64,000 nucleotides of DNA, from positions 24,101 through 88,100 of the forward strand of contig NZ_JAQSDL010000008.1 in the NCBI RefSeq assembly GCF_029945895.1. Reading direction: 5' to 3'. The position numbers were made by a program, and so were the translations under genes. This document shows, piece after piece, positions 9,503 to 17,696 of this stretch. This DNA is from Polaromonas sp. (GTDB taxonomy: Bacteria; Pseudomonadota; Gammaproteobacteria; Burkholderiales; Burkholderiaceae_C). The notes beneath the pieces were generated by a model. It worked only from the letters and a program-made list of their open reading frames with translations, had not been told where the DNA came from and did no database searches. Numbering within the stretch: the first letter of the stretch is position 1; every line of letters begins with the position of its first letter.

Positions 9503-9566
9503 GATTTGTTATAAAAATGATAGCTGGTGGCCCAGGTGGTTCAAGGGCTGCAGGCCAATTTGACTT
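9503..9566 (+). repeat. Family 1 dispersed repeat, copy 3
   Basis: It reads TTTGTTATAAAAATGATAGC, then TGGTGGCCCAGG and AAGGGCTGCAGGCC, matching the family consensus. It fills the gap between the SDR start and the DUF3833 gene. Confidence 0.75.
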
Positions 9567-9583
9567 GAAGAATGGAGGCGTGC

Positions 9584-10144
9584 TCAGCGTTTCGTGAACG
9601 ACAGCGTGACCTCACCGAGCCGGATGCCGAACTTGCTCATCACCGCCTTGTTGAGCAACACCTTGTCGTTCATCAGGTACATCCAGTCGTCGAACTGCAC
9701 CTCAATCACGCGCCCGTCGACCGGCAGCTTGAGCGTGTAGCCCCAGCGGAAGGCATTGCCTTTTTCCTCGCCGGCGGCTTCGCCGAGCACATCGGCGGCG
9801 GTACCGGTGTAGCGGCCGTCCGGTGTGCGTTTGAGGGTCCAGACCCGACGGTCCGTGCTGCCGTCCGAGTAGGTGAAGGCTTCATCGAGCACGCCGGTCT
9901 CCGCGCCTGGCGGGCCCTGCCAGCTGCAGGTCATGACCACGGTGAAACGTTTGACGACCTTGCCCGAGCGGTCGGTGAACACGCCGTACGCATCGACCGT
10001 GCCATTGAAATACTGGCGCATGTCGAGCACCGGTTTTTCGGCGGCGTAATCGCTGATCTGCGGGCCGGCGCAGCCCGCCAGCCCGACCAGCAGCGTCAGG
10101 GACAGGGCCAGCGCGGCGGCAGTTTTGTGAGGAAATGGTTTCAT
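9584..10144 (-). CDS. DUF3833 lipoprotein
   Basis: A 186-residue probable lipoprotein: a signal peptide with lipobox LAGC (Cys25), then a beta-rich domain with FNGTVDAYGVFTDRSGKVVK and a C-terminal KFGIRLGEVTLSFTKR, typical of DUF3833. The structure suggests a lipocalin-like or calycin barrel that could bind a fatty acyl ligand, but this is inference. Its start overlaps the MFS gene stop (ATGA), so the two are translationally coupled. DUF3833 proteins are found repeatedly with CFA-like methyltransferases and DUF1365 proteins, supporting a role in membrane-lipid modification. Confidence 0.85.
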   Translation of the reverse strand: MKPFPHKTAAALALSLTLLVGLAGCAGPQISDYAAEKPVLDMRQYFNGTVDAYGVFTDRSGKVVKRFTVVMTCSWQGPPGAETGVLDEAFTYSDGSTDRRVWTLKRTPDGRYTGTAADVLGEAAGEEKGNAFRWGYTLKLPVDGRVIEVQFDDWMYLMNDKVLLNKAVMSKFGIRLGEVTLSFTKR

Positions 10145-11436
10145 GGGGTGGCCTTTTCAGGTTCTGACGGGTGTTGGATGACGAAAAAATAGAGGCAGGC
10201 GGCGGCGGCCAGCTTGAGCAGACAGGGCAGCACGCAATACGCCACCAGCAGCGCATTCAGCGCCTGCGCGTCGCGTGCGCCCGGCGCGTAGCCGAACAGG
10301 CTGAGCAGCGGCAGGGCCAGGCCGGCGGCGAGCGCCAGGTTGAGCTTGATGGCGAAATTCCACCAGCCGAAGTAAGCGCCTTCGGCCCGGCCCGACTGGC
10401 CGTTGGCCTGGATCACGCCGGCCAGCAACGCGCCGGGCAGCGCCAGGTCGGTGCCCAGCGCAATGCCGGACAGCGCGCAGACGATCACGAAGGCCACGGT
10501 ATCCCCCGCGGCTATCTGCGTCGCCCAGCCAAAGGTGGCAATCGCCAGAACCATGCCCAGCAGCCAGGTCGGCGCCAGCCCGAACCGTTTGACCAGCGCC
10601 AGCCACAGCGGAATGGACAGGGCCGCGCTCACGAAATAGCTGCCCAGAAACAGCGGCTCCTGGCTGGGTGGCGCCTGCAGCCGGTCCTGGATGAAAAACA
10701 GCACCAGCGTTGCAGGCACCGCGCTGGCCGTGCCGTTGAGCAGGAAGACCGCGAGCAGGCGGCGAAAGCCCGGCTGGCGAAACGGCAGCCAGATCGAGGT
10801 CGCCGCGTGGAAGCCGGCGGGTGCGTGCTGCGGCACCGGTCGGTCGGCGCGCGTCCAGGCCAGCCAGCCGACTGTCAAGGCCACAAAAAACAGCGCGGTG
10901 CTCGCCGGCAGGCCGAACACGACCGGCGTGATCGACGCGAGCACCACGCCGACCAGACCCAGCCCCTCGCGCCAGGCCACGATGCGGCTGCGCTGGCGTT
11001 CGTCGCCGCCCAGCATGGCGCCCCAGGACTGGTGCGACACGCTGAGCGCGCTGTAGCCGGCATAGGTCAGCATCAGCATCAGGCTGGCCCAGACCACCAG
11101 CGCCGACGGCGCACTTACCAGCGGGAAAAACAGCAGCGCAAAACCCAGCGCCAGCACCAGCGCAGCGATGGCGCCCAGGCCCAGCACCGCCCTGGCCGAG
11201 CGTGCAAACAGGCGGTCGCTGAGGCGGCCCAGCAACGGGTCGATCAGGGCATCAAACAGGCGTGCGCCCAGCAGCACCGCGCCCAGGGTGGCCAGCGGCA
11301 CACCAAATTCACGGGCGTAGTGGTTGGGCAGGATCACGTACAGCGGCAGGGCCACAAAAGCCAGTGGCAGCCCCAGCAGGCCGTAGGCCAGGCCGTTGCG
11401 GGTGCCAAAGGCGCCCGGGGCGACGGCAGGCTTCAC
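10141..11436 (-). CDS. MFS/GPH-type carrier in the lipid-modification array
   Basis: A 431-residue inner-membrane carrier with about 12 helices. The early loop motif ARLFDALIDPLLGRLSDRL is the GPH/MelB-like signature of a conserved Asp followed by GRLSDR. It resembles the sugar:cation symporter family by fold, but in this context a lipid-related or lysophospholipid cargo is as plausible as a sugar. It overlaps both neighbours by 4 bp (ATGA), so it is translated from the shared transcript. Related carriers occur in the equivalent clusters of other proteobacteria. The substrate is unknown. Confidence 0.85.
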   Translation of the reverse strand: MKPAVAPGAFGTRNGLAYGLLGLPLAFVALPLYVILPNHYAREFGVPLATLGAVLLGARLFDALIDPLLGRLSDRLFARSARAVLGLGAIAALVLALGFALLFFPLVSAPSALVVWASLMLMLTYAGYSALSVSHQSWGAMLGGDERQRSRIVAWREGLGLVGVVLASITPVVFGLPASTALFFVALTVGWLAWTRADRPVPQHAPAGFHAATSIWLPFRQPGFRRLLAVFLLNGTASAVPATLVLFFIQDRLQAPPSQEPLFLGSYFVSAALSIPLWLALVKRFGLAPTWLLGMVLAIATFGWATQIAAGDTVAFVIVCALSGIALGTDLALPGALLAGVIQANGQSGRAEGAYFGWWNFAIKLNLALAAGLALPLLSLFGYAPGARDAQALNALLVAYCVLPCLLKLAAAACLYFFVIQHPSEPEKATP

Positions 11437-11999
11437 ACGCCTGCTCCGGTTACCAGTGCGTTGCGCAGGCCGGGCTCGGAAGTGCCGGGCGACAGCCAGA
11501 TGCCGAAGAAGCGTTTGGCAAACTCGGCGTCACGTATTTCGCCCAGCGGCTTGCCATTCATCCAGAAGGCCGCACCCACCCCGGGCCGGTGCACACCCAT
11601 GATGCGATCGCCCTTTCTGACATCGGGCAGCACCCGGCGCAGCGCGGCCAGCCACTGGTCTGCCAGGTCGTCGCTGACCGGCGCGGTGCGGCGCATTTCC
11701 GTGATCGAGCGTTCGGCGATCGCCTGCCCTTCAAACGCGCGCAGGTAGCTCAGCTCCAGCGCCAGCGCCTGGTTGGCGAAGTTGTCCACCCGAAAGCCCG
11801 GCGCCGCCCACAGGCGCGCGTCGTAAACCTGAAAACCGAAAACACGCAGGCGCCCGCCGCCCAGCAGCCTGCCCTGCGGCAGGGCGCCCTCCAGTTCCGG
11901 CGGCCTGGGGCTGCCTGCCGTGGCTTCAGTGCCGGTCTGCGCGGCGGCCGGCACGGCAGCGCCGGCGCCCATGACCAGCGCCAGCGCCAGCAGCAGCAC
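11433..11999 (-). CDS. Chalcone isomerase-like domain protein, secreted
   Basis: A roughly 188-residue protein with a chalcone-isomerase-like fold: VFGFQVYDARLWAAPGF, then LELSYLRAFEGQAIAERS, and a C-terminal FWMNGKPLGEIRDAEFAKRF, which matches this family. In bacteria such proteins are thought to bind fatty acids rather than isomerise flavonoids. The N-terminus is uncertain. No good ATG exists upstream; a GTG at 11999 yields a hydrophobic leader (LLLALALVMGAGAAVPAAA) that could be a signal peptide, and an ATG at about 11972 is the alternative. It lies between the CFA-like and MFS genes in the same array. Confidence 0.78.
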   Translation of the reverse strand: MLLLALALVMGAGAAVPAAAQTGTEATAGSPRPPELEGALPQGRLLGGGRLRVFGFQVYDARLWAAPGFRVDNFANQALALELSYLRAFEGQAIAERSITEMRRTAPVSDDLADQWLAALRRVLPDVRKGDRIMGVHRPGVGAAFWMNGKPLGEIRDAEFAKRFFGIWLSPGTSEPGLRNALVTGAGV

Positions 12000-12004
12000 G
12001 CCCG

Positions 12005-13255
12005 TCAGATCTTGCGCAGCGTGTACTGCACCACGTCGGTGTTGGCCTGCGCGAAGGCGGCCTCGCAGTAGGCCAGGTAGAACTCCCATATGCGGATGAA
12101 CCTTTTGTCAAACCCGAGCTGGAGCACCCGTGACTCTTGCGCCATGAACTGTTCGCGCCACAGCCTGAGCGTGTGCGCGTAGTCCTGGCCAAACGAAAAC
12201 TCGTCGATAACCTCCAGCCCGGCGGCCCGCGCCTGGGCGCGGAACTCCTTCGGGCAGGGCAGGCAACCGCCCGGAAAGATGTACTGCTGGATGAAGTCGG
12301 TCGACGAGACGTAACGCTCAAACAGTTCGTCGGCAATCACGATGCTCTGCACGCAGGCCAGGCCGCCGGGCTTCAGCAGGCGCGCCACCGCCTGAAAGTA
12401 GGTGGGCCAGTATTCACGCCCGACGGCTTCGACCATTTCAATCGAGCAGATCGCATCAAACGGCGCATCACCGCTGGTTTTGCCTATGTCGCGGTAGTCC
12501 TGCAACCTCAAATCTGCCTTGTCGGCCGCGCCTGCCCGGGCCATGCGCTGCTGCGCCCAGGCGAGTTGTTCGGTGCTCAGCGTCACGCCGACGACGGAGG
12601 CGTCAAATTCGGTGGTGGCCATTTCGGCCAGAGCGCCCCAGCCGCAACCGATTTCCAGCACCCGGTCGCCGGCTTTCACGCCAGCCATGCGCAGCGCGCG
12701 CCTGACCTTGGCATGCTGCGCATCCTTCATCGAGGTCTGTGGCGTCTCGAAGATGGCCGATGAGTAATTCATCGTGCTGTCCAGCCACAGCTCGTAGAAG
12801 GCATTGCCCAGGTCGTAATGTGCGTGGATGTTTTTCTGGCTGTTGGCCTTGGTGTTGCGGTTGAGCAGGTGCTTGACGCGGTAGGCCAGGCGCCCCAGCC
12901 AGGTGCCGTAGATCACGTCCTCGACTTCCTTGCGGTTGACGATCAACACGCGCAACAGCTCGGTCAGGTGCGGGGTGGTCCAGTCGCCGGCGATGAAACT
13001 TTCGGCGAAACCGATGTCGCCCGAACGCAGCGCGGCGCTGCAGACTTTCCAGTTCACCAGCCGCAGGCTGGCCGTGGGGGCCTCGCCCGAGCCGAAACGC
13101 TGCATGCTGCCGTCGGGCAACTGCAGGGTCAGGGTGCCGTGTTTGAGGCGTGACAGCAGGCGAAAAGCCGTGCGTGCTGCGGCCGGAGCACCGCTGGGCA
13201 GCGCGAACGGGGGACTGGCGGCGCGGGAAGCAGGAGTGTTGGTGGCAGTGTTCAT
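12005..13255 (-). CDS. Cyclopropane-fatty-acid-synthase-like SAM methyltransferase
   Basis: A 416-residue member of the CFA synthase family, which methylates double bonds of membrane phospholipid acyl chains with SAM. It shows HYDLGNAFYELWLD, the SAM motif VLEIGCGWGALA (199-210), SIEMVEAVG with Glu276 and the YIFPGGCLPC region. Two residues that bind the catalytic bicarbonate in E. coli CFA appear changed: Ser166 at the Cys139 position and Gln303 at the His266 position. That pattern is expected if the product is a methyl or methylene chain rather than a cyclopropane. It overlaps the DUF1365 gene by 4 bp. Confidence 0.9.
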   Translation of the reverse strand: MNTATNTPASRAASPPFALPSGAPAAARTAFRLLSRLKHGTLTLQLPDGSMQRFGSGEAPTASLRLVNWKVCSAALRSGDIGFAESFIAGDWTTPHLTELLRVLIVNRKEVEDVIYGTWLGRLAYRVKHLLNRNTKANSQKNIHAHYDLGNAFYELWLDSTMNYSSAIFETPQTSMKDAQHAKVRRALRMAGVKAGDRVLEIGCGWGALAEMATTEFDASVVGVTLSTEQLAWAQQRMARAGAADKADLRLQDYRDIGKTSGDAPFDAICSIEMVEAVGREYWPTYFQAVARLLKPGGLACVQSIVIADELFERYVSSTDFIQQYIFPGGCLPCPKEFRAQARAAGLEVIDEFSFGQDYAHTLRLWREQFMAQESRVLQLGFDKRFIRIWEFYLAYCEAAFAQANTDVVQYTLRKI

Positions 13256-14085
13256 CGGGTCACAAAAATTTCAGGGGGCTGGGGTTTGCTGACAAATGGC
13301 ACACGTTTGCGCCAGAGCTTGAGGGCCTGCCAGTGAATGCGTGCCACCACTCCCACCGTCATGGCCGGATAGCCCCACAGGGCCTTGCGCAGCGTGGCCG
13401 CGGTGAGGACCTGCAGCGTACCGGCAACGCTGGTTTGCAGCAGCGGCCCCTGCCCGTCGTCGTAGTCGATGCGTGCCACCGTTTTTTCGATGCCTTCGGT
13501 TTTGGCACGCATGAAACGGAAGCGATAGAAGCCGTCGAGCGTGCAAAACGGCGACACGTGAAACACCTTGACGGCCTGCAGTTCCTGGCCATAACGCGGT
13601 CGGTCGAGCAGGTAACAGTGGCGCTCGCCAAAGGTGTTGTTGACTTCGACAACGATGGCGCGCAATTCGCCGTCGGCACTGTGGCAGTACCAGAAGCTGA
13701 CCGGCTTGAAGGTGTGGCCGAGCACCCGCGGGTAGGTGTGCAGCCAGACCTCGCCGGCGGCGTCTGTGATGCCCTCGCGCGCCAGCAGCGCATCGACCCA
13801 GGCCAGGCAGTCGTCGCTGCCCTCGCCGTGATCGCGGTCAAAAAAGCTCAGTGCCGCGCCGCGGTTGCGTGCCAGCGCGCCGTTGCCGTTCTGGCGCAGG
13901 CTGCGCAGCGGCAGCATCAGGAAATAGGTCGGGTAGTTGAAGGCGTTGACAGCGGGCTTGAGGCGGGTGTGCCGCACCTCGCCAAAACCGATCAGAGGTA
14001 ATGAGGCCCCGACTTCCGCGGCCCCGGCTTGGGCAGACGCAGCCCCGACGCTCCGCACGCCGTCCATGCCTGGCTGCGCGTTCAT
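13252..14085 (-). CDS. DUF1365 protein of the lipid-modification array
   Basis: A 277-residue DUF1365 protein: GEVRHTRLKPAVNAFNYPTY at the start of the domain, then SFWYCHSADGELRAIVVEV and a conserved VSPFCTLDGFYRFRF. DUF1365 is almost always found between a COG2907-type FAD oxidoreductase and a CFA-like methyltransferase. From memory, related genes in Rhodobacter sphaeroides are needed to make furan fatty acids. It overlaps both neighbours by 4 bp. No catalytic residues are established; the many conserved His, Tyr and Trp residues could hold a metal or bind a lipid. Confidence 0.9.
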   Translation of the reverse strand: MNAQPGMDGVRSVGAASAQAGAAEVGASLPLIGFGEVRHTRLKPAVNAFNYPTYFLMLPLRSLRQNGNGALARNRGAALSFFDRDHGEGSDDCLAWVDALLAREGITDAAGEVWLHTYPRVLGHTFKPVSFWYCHSADGELRAIVVEVNNTFGERHCYLLDRPRYGQELQAVKVFHVSPFCTLDGFYRFRFMRAKTEGIEKTVARIDYDDGQGPLLQTSVAGTLQVLTAATLRKALWGYPAMTVGVVARIHWQALKLWRKRVPFVSKPQPPEIFVTR

Positions 14086-15407
14086 GGCGCCGCTCCGGCC
14101 AGATCCTGCAAGAGCTGTCGGGCCACGCCCAGTCCCGACTTCAAACCGTCTTCATGAAAACCATAACCGGTCCAGGCACCGCAGAAATAGCTGTGCTGGC
14201 GGCCCTGTAGCCCGGGCAGCTCTTTCTGCGCACGGATGGCTGCCGCGTCAAAAACCGGATGGGCATAGTCGAATTCGCCCATGATGTGCTCGGCAGCAAT
14301 AGGCGCCGCCGGGTTCAGCGACACCACCACCGGCTGGGTAAATGGCAGCGGTTGCAGCATGTTCAGCAGGTAGTGCAGGCAGACCCGGGAGGACTCGCGC
14401 TGCGGGTCCTGCGCACGTTCGTAGTTCCAGGCGGCCCAGGCCAGCCGGCGCGCCGGCAGCACCGAGGTGTCGGTGTGCAGCACGGCGCGGTTGGGCTGGT
14501 AGCCGATCGCGCCCAGCACCGTGCTTTCTGCGCCACTCGGGTTGTGCAACAGGGCCAGCGACTGGTCGGAGTGGGTGGCCAGTACGACCTTGTCGAACCG
14601 TTCGTCAGCGCCGTCGGTGATCACGCGCACACCGCCTTGGGCGGAAAAGGCATCGCGGACGATGCTGCGCACCGGTGTGTTCAGGCGCTTGTCGGCGATG
14701 CTGGCGACAATTTTTTCAACGTAATGCCGGGCGCCACCGGTCACCGTCCACCACTGCGGCCGGTCGGCCACCTGGATCAGGCCGTGGTTGTGGCAGAAGC
14801 GGATCATGGTGGCCACCGGGAATTGCAGCATCTGGTCGGTCGGGCAGGACCAGATGCAACCCAGCATCGGCAGGAAATACCAGTCGCGGAACTCGGCTGA
14901 AAAGTTGCCCTCGCGCAGGAAGTCACCGAGCGGCTGCATCATGGCCGCTTCTGCGCCGCTTTCGGCCAGCGCCGTGGCCGTGCGGTTGAAACGCATGATG
15001 TCGCGGAGCATGCGCCAGAACCTCCAGTTCAGCAGGTTGCCGCGCTGGGCGAACACCGTGTTCAGGCTGGAGCCGCTCCACTCCAGGGCGCCGCGCTTGC
15101 CGCTGCCCGGGAGCTTGACCGAAAACGACATGTCGGACCGGGCGGTGACCACGCCGAGCTCTGCAAACAGCTCGATCAGGTGGGGATAGGTGCGTTCATT
15201 GAAGACCAGAAAGCCGGTATCGACACCGTGGGTGACAAGGCCTTGCGGCGTTGGCAGGGTGATGTCAACCGTATGGGTGTGGCCACCAAAGTAGCTGCCG
15301 GCTTCGAACAGGGTGAGGTCGGCCCGGCCCTGCAGGGCGTGGGCGGCCGCCAGACCGGCAATGCCGGAGCCGACGATGGCGACCTTGGGGCGGGCTGGAG
15401 AATTCAT
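14082..15407 (-). CDS. COG2907-type FAD-dependent oxidoreductase (amine oxidase/desaturase fold)
   Basis: A 441-residue flavoprotein with an N-terminal Rossmann motif (KVAIVGSGIAGLAAAHAL) and a C-terminal FAD-binding region ending FCGAWTGYGFHEDGLKSG. The fold is shared with amine oxidases and phytoene desaturases, and family members act on unsaturated lipids. It is the first gene of the overlapping array, and the ATG at 15407 fits the motif spacing; the longer upstream frame is low-complexity. A 348-bp gene-free leader precedes it. The likely role is oxidation of a methylated acyl chain made by the CFA-like enzyme. Confidence 0.9.
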   Translation of the reverse strand: MNSPARPKVAIVGSGIAGLAAAHALQGRADLTLFEAGSYFGGHTHTVDITLPTPQGLVTHGVDTGFLVFNERTYPHLIELFAELGVVTARSDMSFSVKLPGSGKRGALEWSGSSLNTVFAQRGNLLNWRFWRMLRDIMRFNRTATALAESGAEAAMMQPLGDFLREGNFSAEFRDWYFLPMLGCIWSCPTDQMLQFPVATMIRFCHNHGLIQVADRPQWWTVTGGARHYVEKIVASIADKRLNTPVRSIVRDAFSAQGGVRVITDGADERFDKVVLATHSDQSLALLHNPSGAESTVLGAIGYQPNRAVLHTDTSVLPARRLAWAAWNYERAQDPQRESSRVCLHYLLNMLQPLPFTQPVVVSLNPAAPIAAEHIMGEFDYAHPVFDAAAIRAQKELPGLQGRQHSYFCGAWTGYGFHEDGLKSGLGVARQLLQDLAGAAP

Positions 15408-15755
15408 CTCACAGCCCGGAAGATAAAAATGCTGCGAAGCGCCCCGAAGCGAACAAGGGAGGGAGGGAGGAGGAGGAGAACCGCCCCGGGATTGCATCCG
15501 TGCCGCGAGCGGCCGGAAGTCTTCGCAACAAAAAACAGTGCCTGTCGGCGTCAGGCTGGCGTGTCCATGCCGATACGGTTATGAGTCCGCGACCCCGCCT
15601 CCAGTTCCCCGATGGGGGGAGCGGGCTGATGTAAAAATTCGTTAACGTCGCGGAGGTCATCAAAAAGTCGGGTGTGAATGGCGTTCGTGGAAAAGCAGGT
15701 GTTGTCCGTTAAGTTTCAAAAAAGACTACGTGGTTAAATTATTACCGATTGGTAT
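15408..15755 (-). promoter_or_regulatory. 348-bp gene-free leader of the lipid array
   Basis: No gene is visible here. It must contain the promoter for the eight-gene array. An inverted repeat TACC-GATT-GGTA lies at 15743-15754, next to the gpx stop, and AT-rich stretches (TTTTTTGAAACTTAAC on the minus strand) lie near 15710-15727. I could not identify a clear sigma70 or ECF-type promoter by eye, nor a known CarH/LitR operator. Confidence 0.35.
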
Positions 15756-16352
15756 TTATTTGCCTAACAATTTCTCTTCTATGTCCTTGAGGAAGGCAGG
15801 GTCTTTGGGGTCGGTGGCGGTGTTGAAGCTGGTCACACGCTGCCCATCGCGCGCCACCACGTACTTGTGAAAGTTCCAGCGCGGTCGCTGACCGGTCTTC
15901 TCGGTCAGCTGCCGGAACAGCGGATTGGCCGCCGGGCCGGACACACTGGATTTGACGAACATCGGAAACTTCACGCCAAAGGTGTTCTCGCAGAAGTCGG
16001 CGATTTCCTTGTTGCTGCCGCTTTCCTGGGAGAAATCGTTGGACGGGAAGCCCAGCACCACCAGGCCCTTGTCCCGGTAGCGTGCATACAGCGCTTCAAG
16101 GCCCTCGTACTGGCGGGTGAAACCGCAGAAGCTGGCGGTGTTGACCACCACCAGCACCTTGCCGCTGTACTGGCACAGGGACTGGGGCTTTTCGTCCTGC
16201 AGACGCAAAAAGCTGTGTTGCAGCAGGGGGGCGCATGCCGGCGCCGTGGGGGCCGAAGCCGCGCCGGGTGTGGCCGCCCGGGCCGGCGCGAGGGCCGTCA
16301 TGCCCGCCAGCAGCGCCAGCAAGAGCCAGGGTTTAAGGGACGGATGTTTCAT
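15756..16352 (-). CDS. Periplasmic glutathione peroxidase-like thiol peroxidase
   Basis: A 198-residue peroxidase with an N-terminal signal peptide (WLLLALLAGMTALAPARA). It carries the GPx active-site motif VVNTASFCGFTRQYEGL, with Cys76 in place of selenocysteine, then GFPSNDFSQESG and the WNFHKYVVARDG motif. It reduces hydroperoxides and most likely uses thioredoxin-like donors despite the family name; export suggests defence against periplasmic or membrane lipid peroxides. It lies upstream of the lipid array in the same direction and starts divergently from the CarH-like gene, a context consistent with photo-oxidative stress. Confidence 0.92.
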   Translation of the reverse strand: MKHPSLKPWLLLALLAGMTALAPARAATPGAASAPTAPACAPLLQHSFLRLQDEKPQSLCQYSGKVLVVVNTASFCGFTRQYEGLEALYARYRDKGLVVLGFPSNDFSQESGSNKEIADFCENTFGVKFPMFVKSSVSGPAANPLFRQLTEKTGQRPRWNFHKYVVARDGQRVTSFNTATDPKDPAFLKDIEEKLLGK

Positions 16353-16476
16353 GATCTTGCTCGCTGTTCAATAATGGGAGGTCTTGTTGCGCAGGGTGTG
16401 CGCCACAGGATCAAAGTACCGGGAACCTGCCCTTGTCCGATAAAAATACGCATTGTGGGCGCGATCAGATTCAAGC

Positions 16477-17493
16477 ATGCTGCCCACCTGTCCCTCCCTG
16501 CCCGGTCCGGTAGTTCCCGGCCCGGCCGGCGCCCCTGCCCGCGGTTTGACGATTGCCGCGGTGGAGCGTGACACGGGCCTGTCCAAGGACACCCTGCGGG
16601 TCTGGGAGCGACGCTACCTCTTTCCCCTGCCCGACCGCGACAGCCACGGTGAACGCCTGTATTCACGCGAGCAGCTCGAGCAGCTGCGCCTGATCAAGCG
16701 GCTGCTGGACGCCGGGCACCGGCCCGGGAAGGTGGTGGGTTTGCCGCATGCGGAGTTGCAGGCCTTGGGCCGCCAGGCCGGCGATAGCAAGCAGCGTTCG
16801 CATGGCCGGCGCGGCAAGATCACCGTGACAGCGGAAGACGACAGCCCAGCGGCAGCGGTCCTGGCGCCGCAGGTCCAGGCCTGTTTGGAGCTGGTCAGGC
16901 GCCACGACGCGCCGGGCCTGCGCAGCACCCTGGCCAGCGCCGCGCGGGAGCTGGGCCTGGCATCGTTCGTCAGCACGCTGGTGGTACCCCTCAACACGCT
17001 GATCGGCGACGCCTGGATGAATGGGCAGCTGGAAATTTTCGAGGAGCATTTCTATACCGAGTCGGTCACAGCCGTGCTGCGCCAGGGCATCGGCGGTCTG
17101 GGCGATGGCGTTGCCGCGTCACCCCGGGTCCTGCTGACCACGTTTCCGCAGGAGTCGCACGGGCTGGGCCTGCTGATGGCAGAAACCTTTCTGGCGCAGC
17201 AGGGCTGCAACTGCCTGTCGCTGGGCGTGCAAACGCCGGTGCCCGACATTGCCCGGGCGGCGCTGGCGCACGGGGCCAGCATCGTGGTGCTCAGCTTCAG
17301 CGCCAGCCTCAACCCCAAGGATGTGACGCAGGGGCTGGCTGACCTGCGCGGCCTGTTGCCGCCGGCGGTGGAGATCTGGACCGGGGGTACCTGTCCCGTG
17401 CTGCAGCGCCGCAGCGTGCCGGGCGTGTATGTGCTCGACAGCTTTGCCGCCATCGAACCGGAACTCCTGCGCTGGCGTCAGGCGCGGCCCTGA
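16477..17493 (+). CDS. litR: CarH/LitR-type B12-binding MerR photoreceptor regulator
   Basis: A 338-residue regulator: a MerR-type helix-turn-helix (TIAAVERDTGLSKDTLRVWE, with ERRY after it) and a C-terminal cobalamin-binding region. The adenosylcobalamin photoreceptor signature W-x9-EH is intact (Trp180, Glu190, His191), and PQESHGLG (Glu226, His228) matches the ExH site that holds cobalt. In CarH, light breaks the cobalt-carbon bond and the tetramer leaves DNA, releasing repression. The TTG at 16453 is in frame, but the ATG at 16477 is preferred. It is divergent from gpx and 1.1 kb from the lipid array, its likely target. Confidence 0.88.
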   Translation: MLPTCPSLPGPVVPGPAGAPARGLTIAAVERDTGLSKDTLRVWERRYLFPLPDRDSHGERLYSREQLEQLRLIKRLLDAGHRPGKVVGLPHAELQALGRQAGDSKQRSHGRRGKITVTAEDDSPAAAVLAPQVQACLELVRRHDAPGLRSTLASAARELGLASFVSTLVVPLNTLIGDAWMNGQLEIFEEHFYTESVTAVLRQGIGGLGDGVAASPRVLLTTFPQESHGLGLLMAETFLAQQGCNCLSLGVQTPVPDIARAALAHGASIVVLSFSASLNPKDVTQGLADLRGLLPPAVEIWTGGTCPVLQRRSVPGVYVLDSFAAIEPELLRWRQARP

Positions 17494-17696
17494 TCCGGCG
17501 GGTGGCATTCTGGCGGTGTTGGCCGCTACCCAAGGTCGGCGCAAGGGTGTAGAAGGGTTGAAGAGGCGTGCAAAACGCGCCATCGCCCTGAACCCCGCAT
17601 GACGAAGGGCTGAAATCCGGCTTGAAAAAGCCTGTCACATTCAGCCCCTAAAATCGGAGTGAATCTAGTGCTGCGCTTGCCGCGTAAGGAGTGTCT

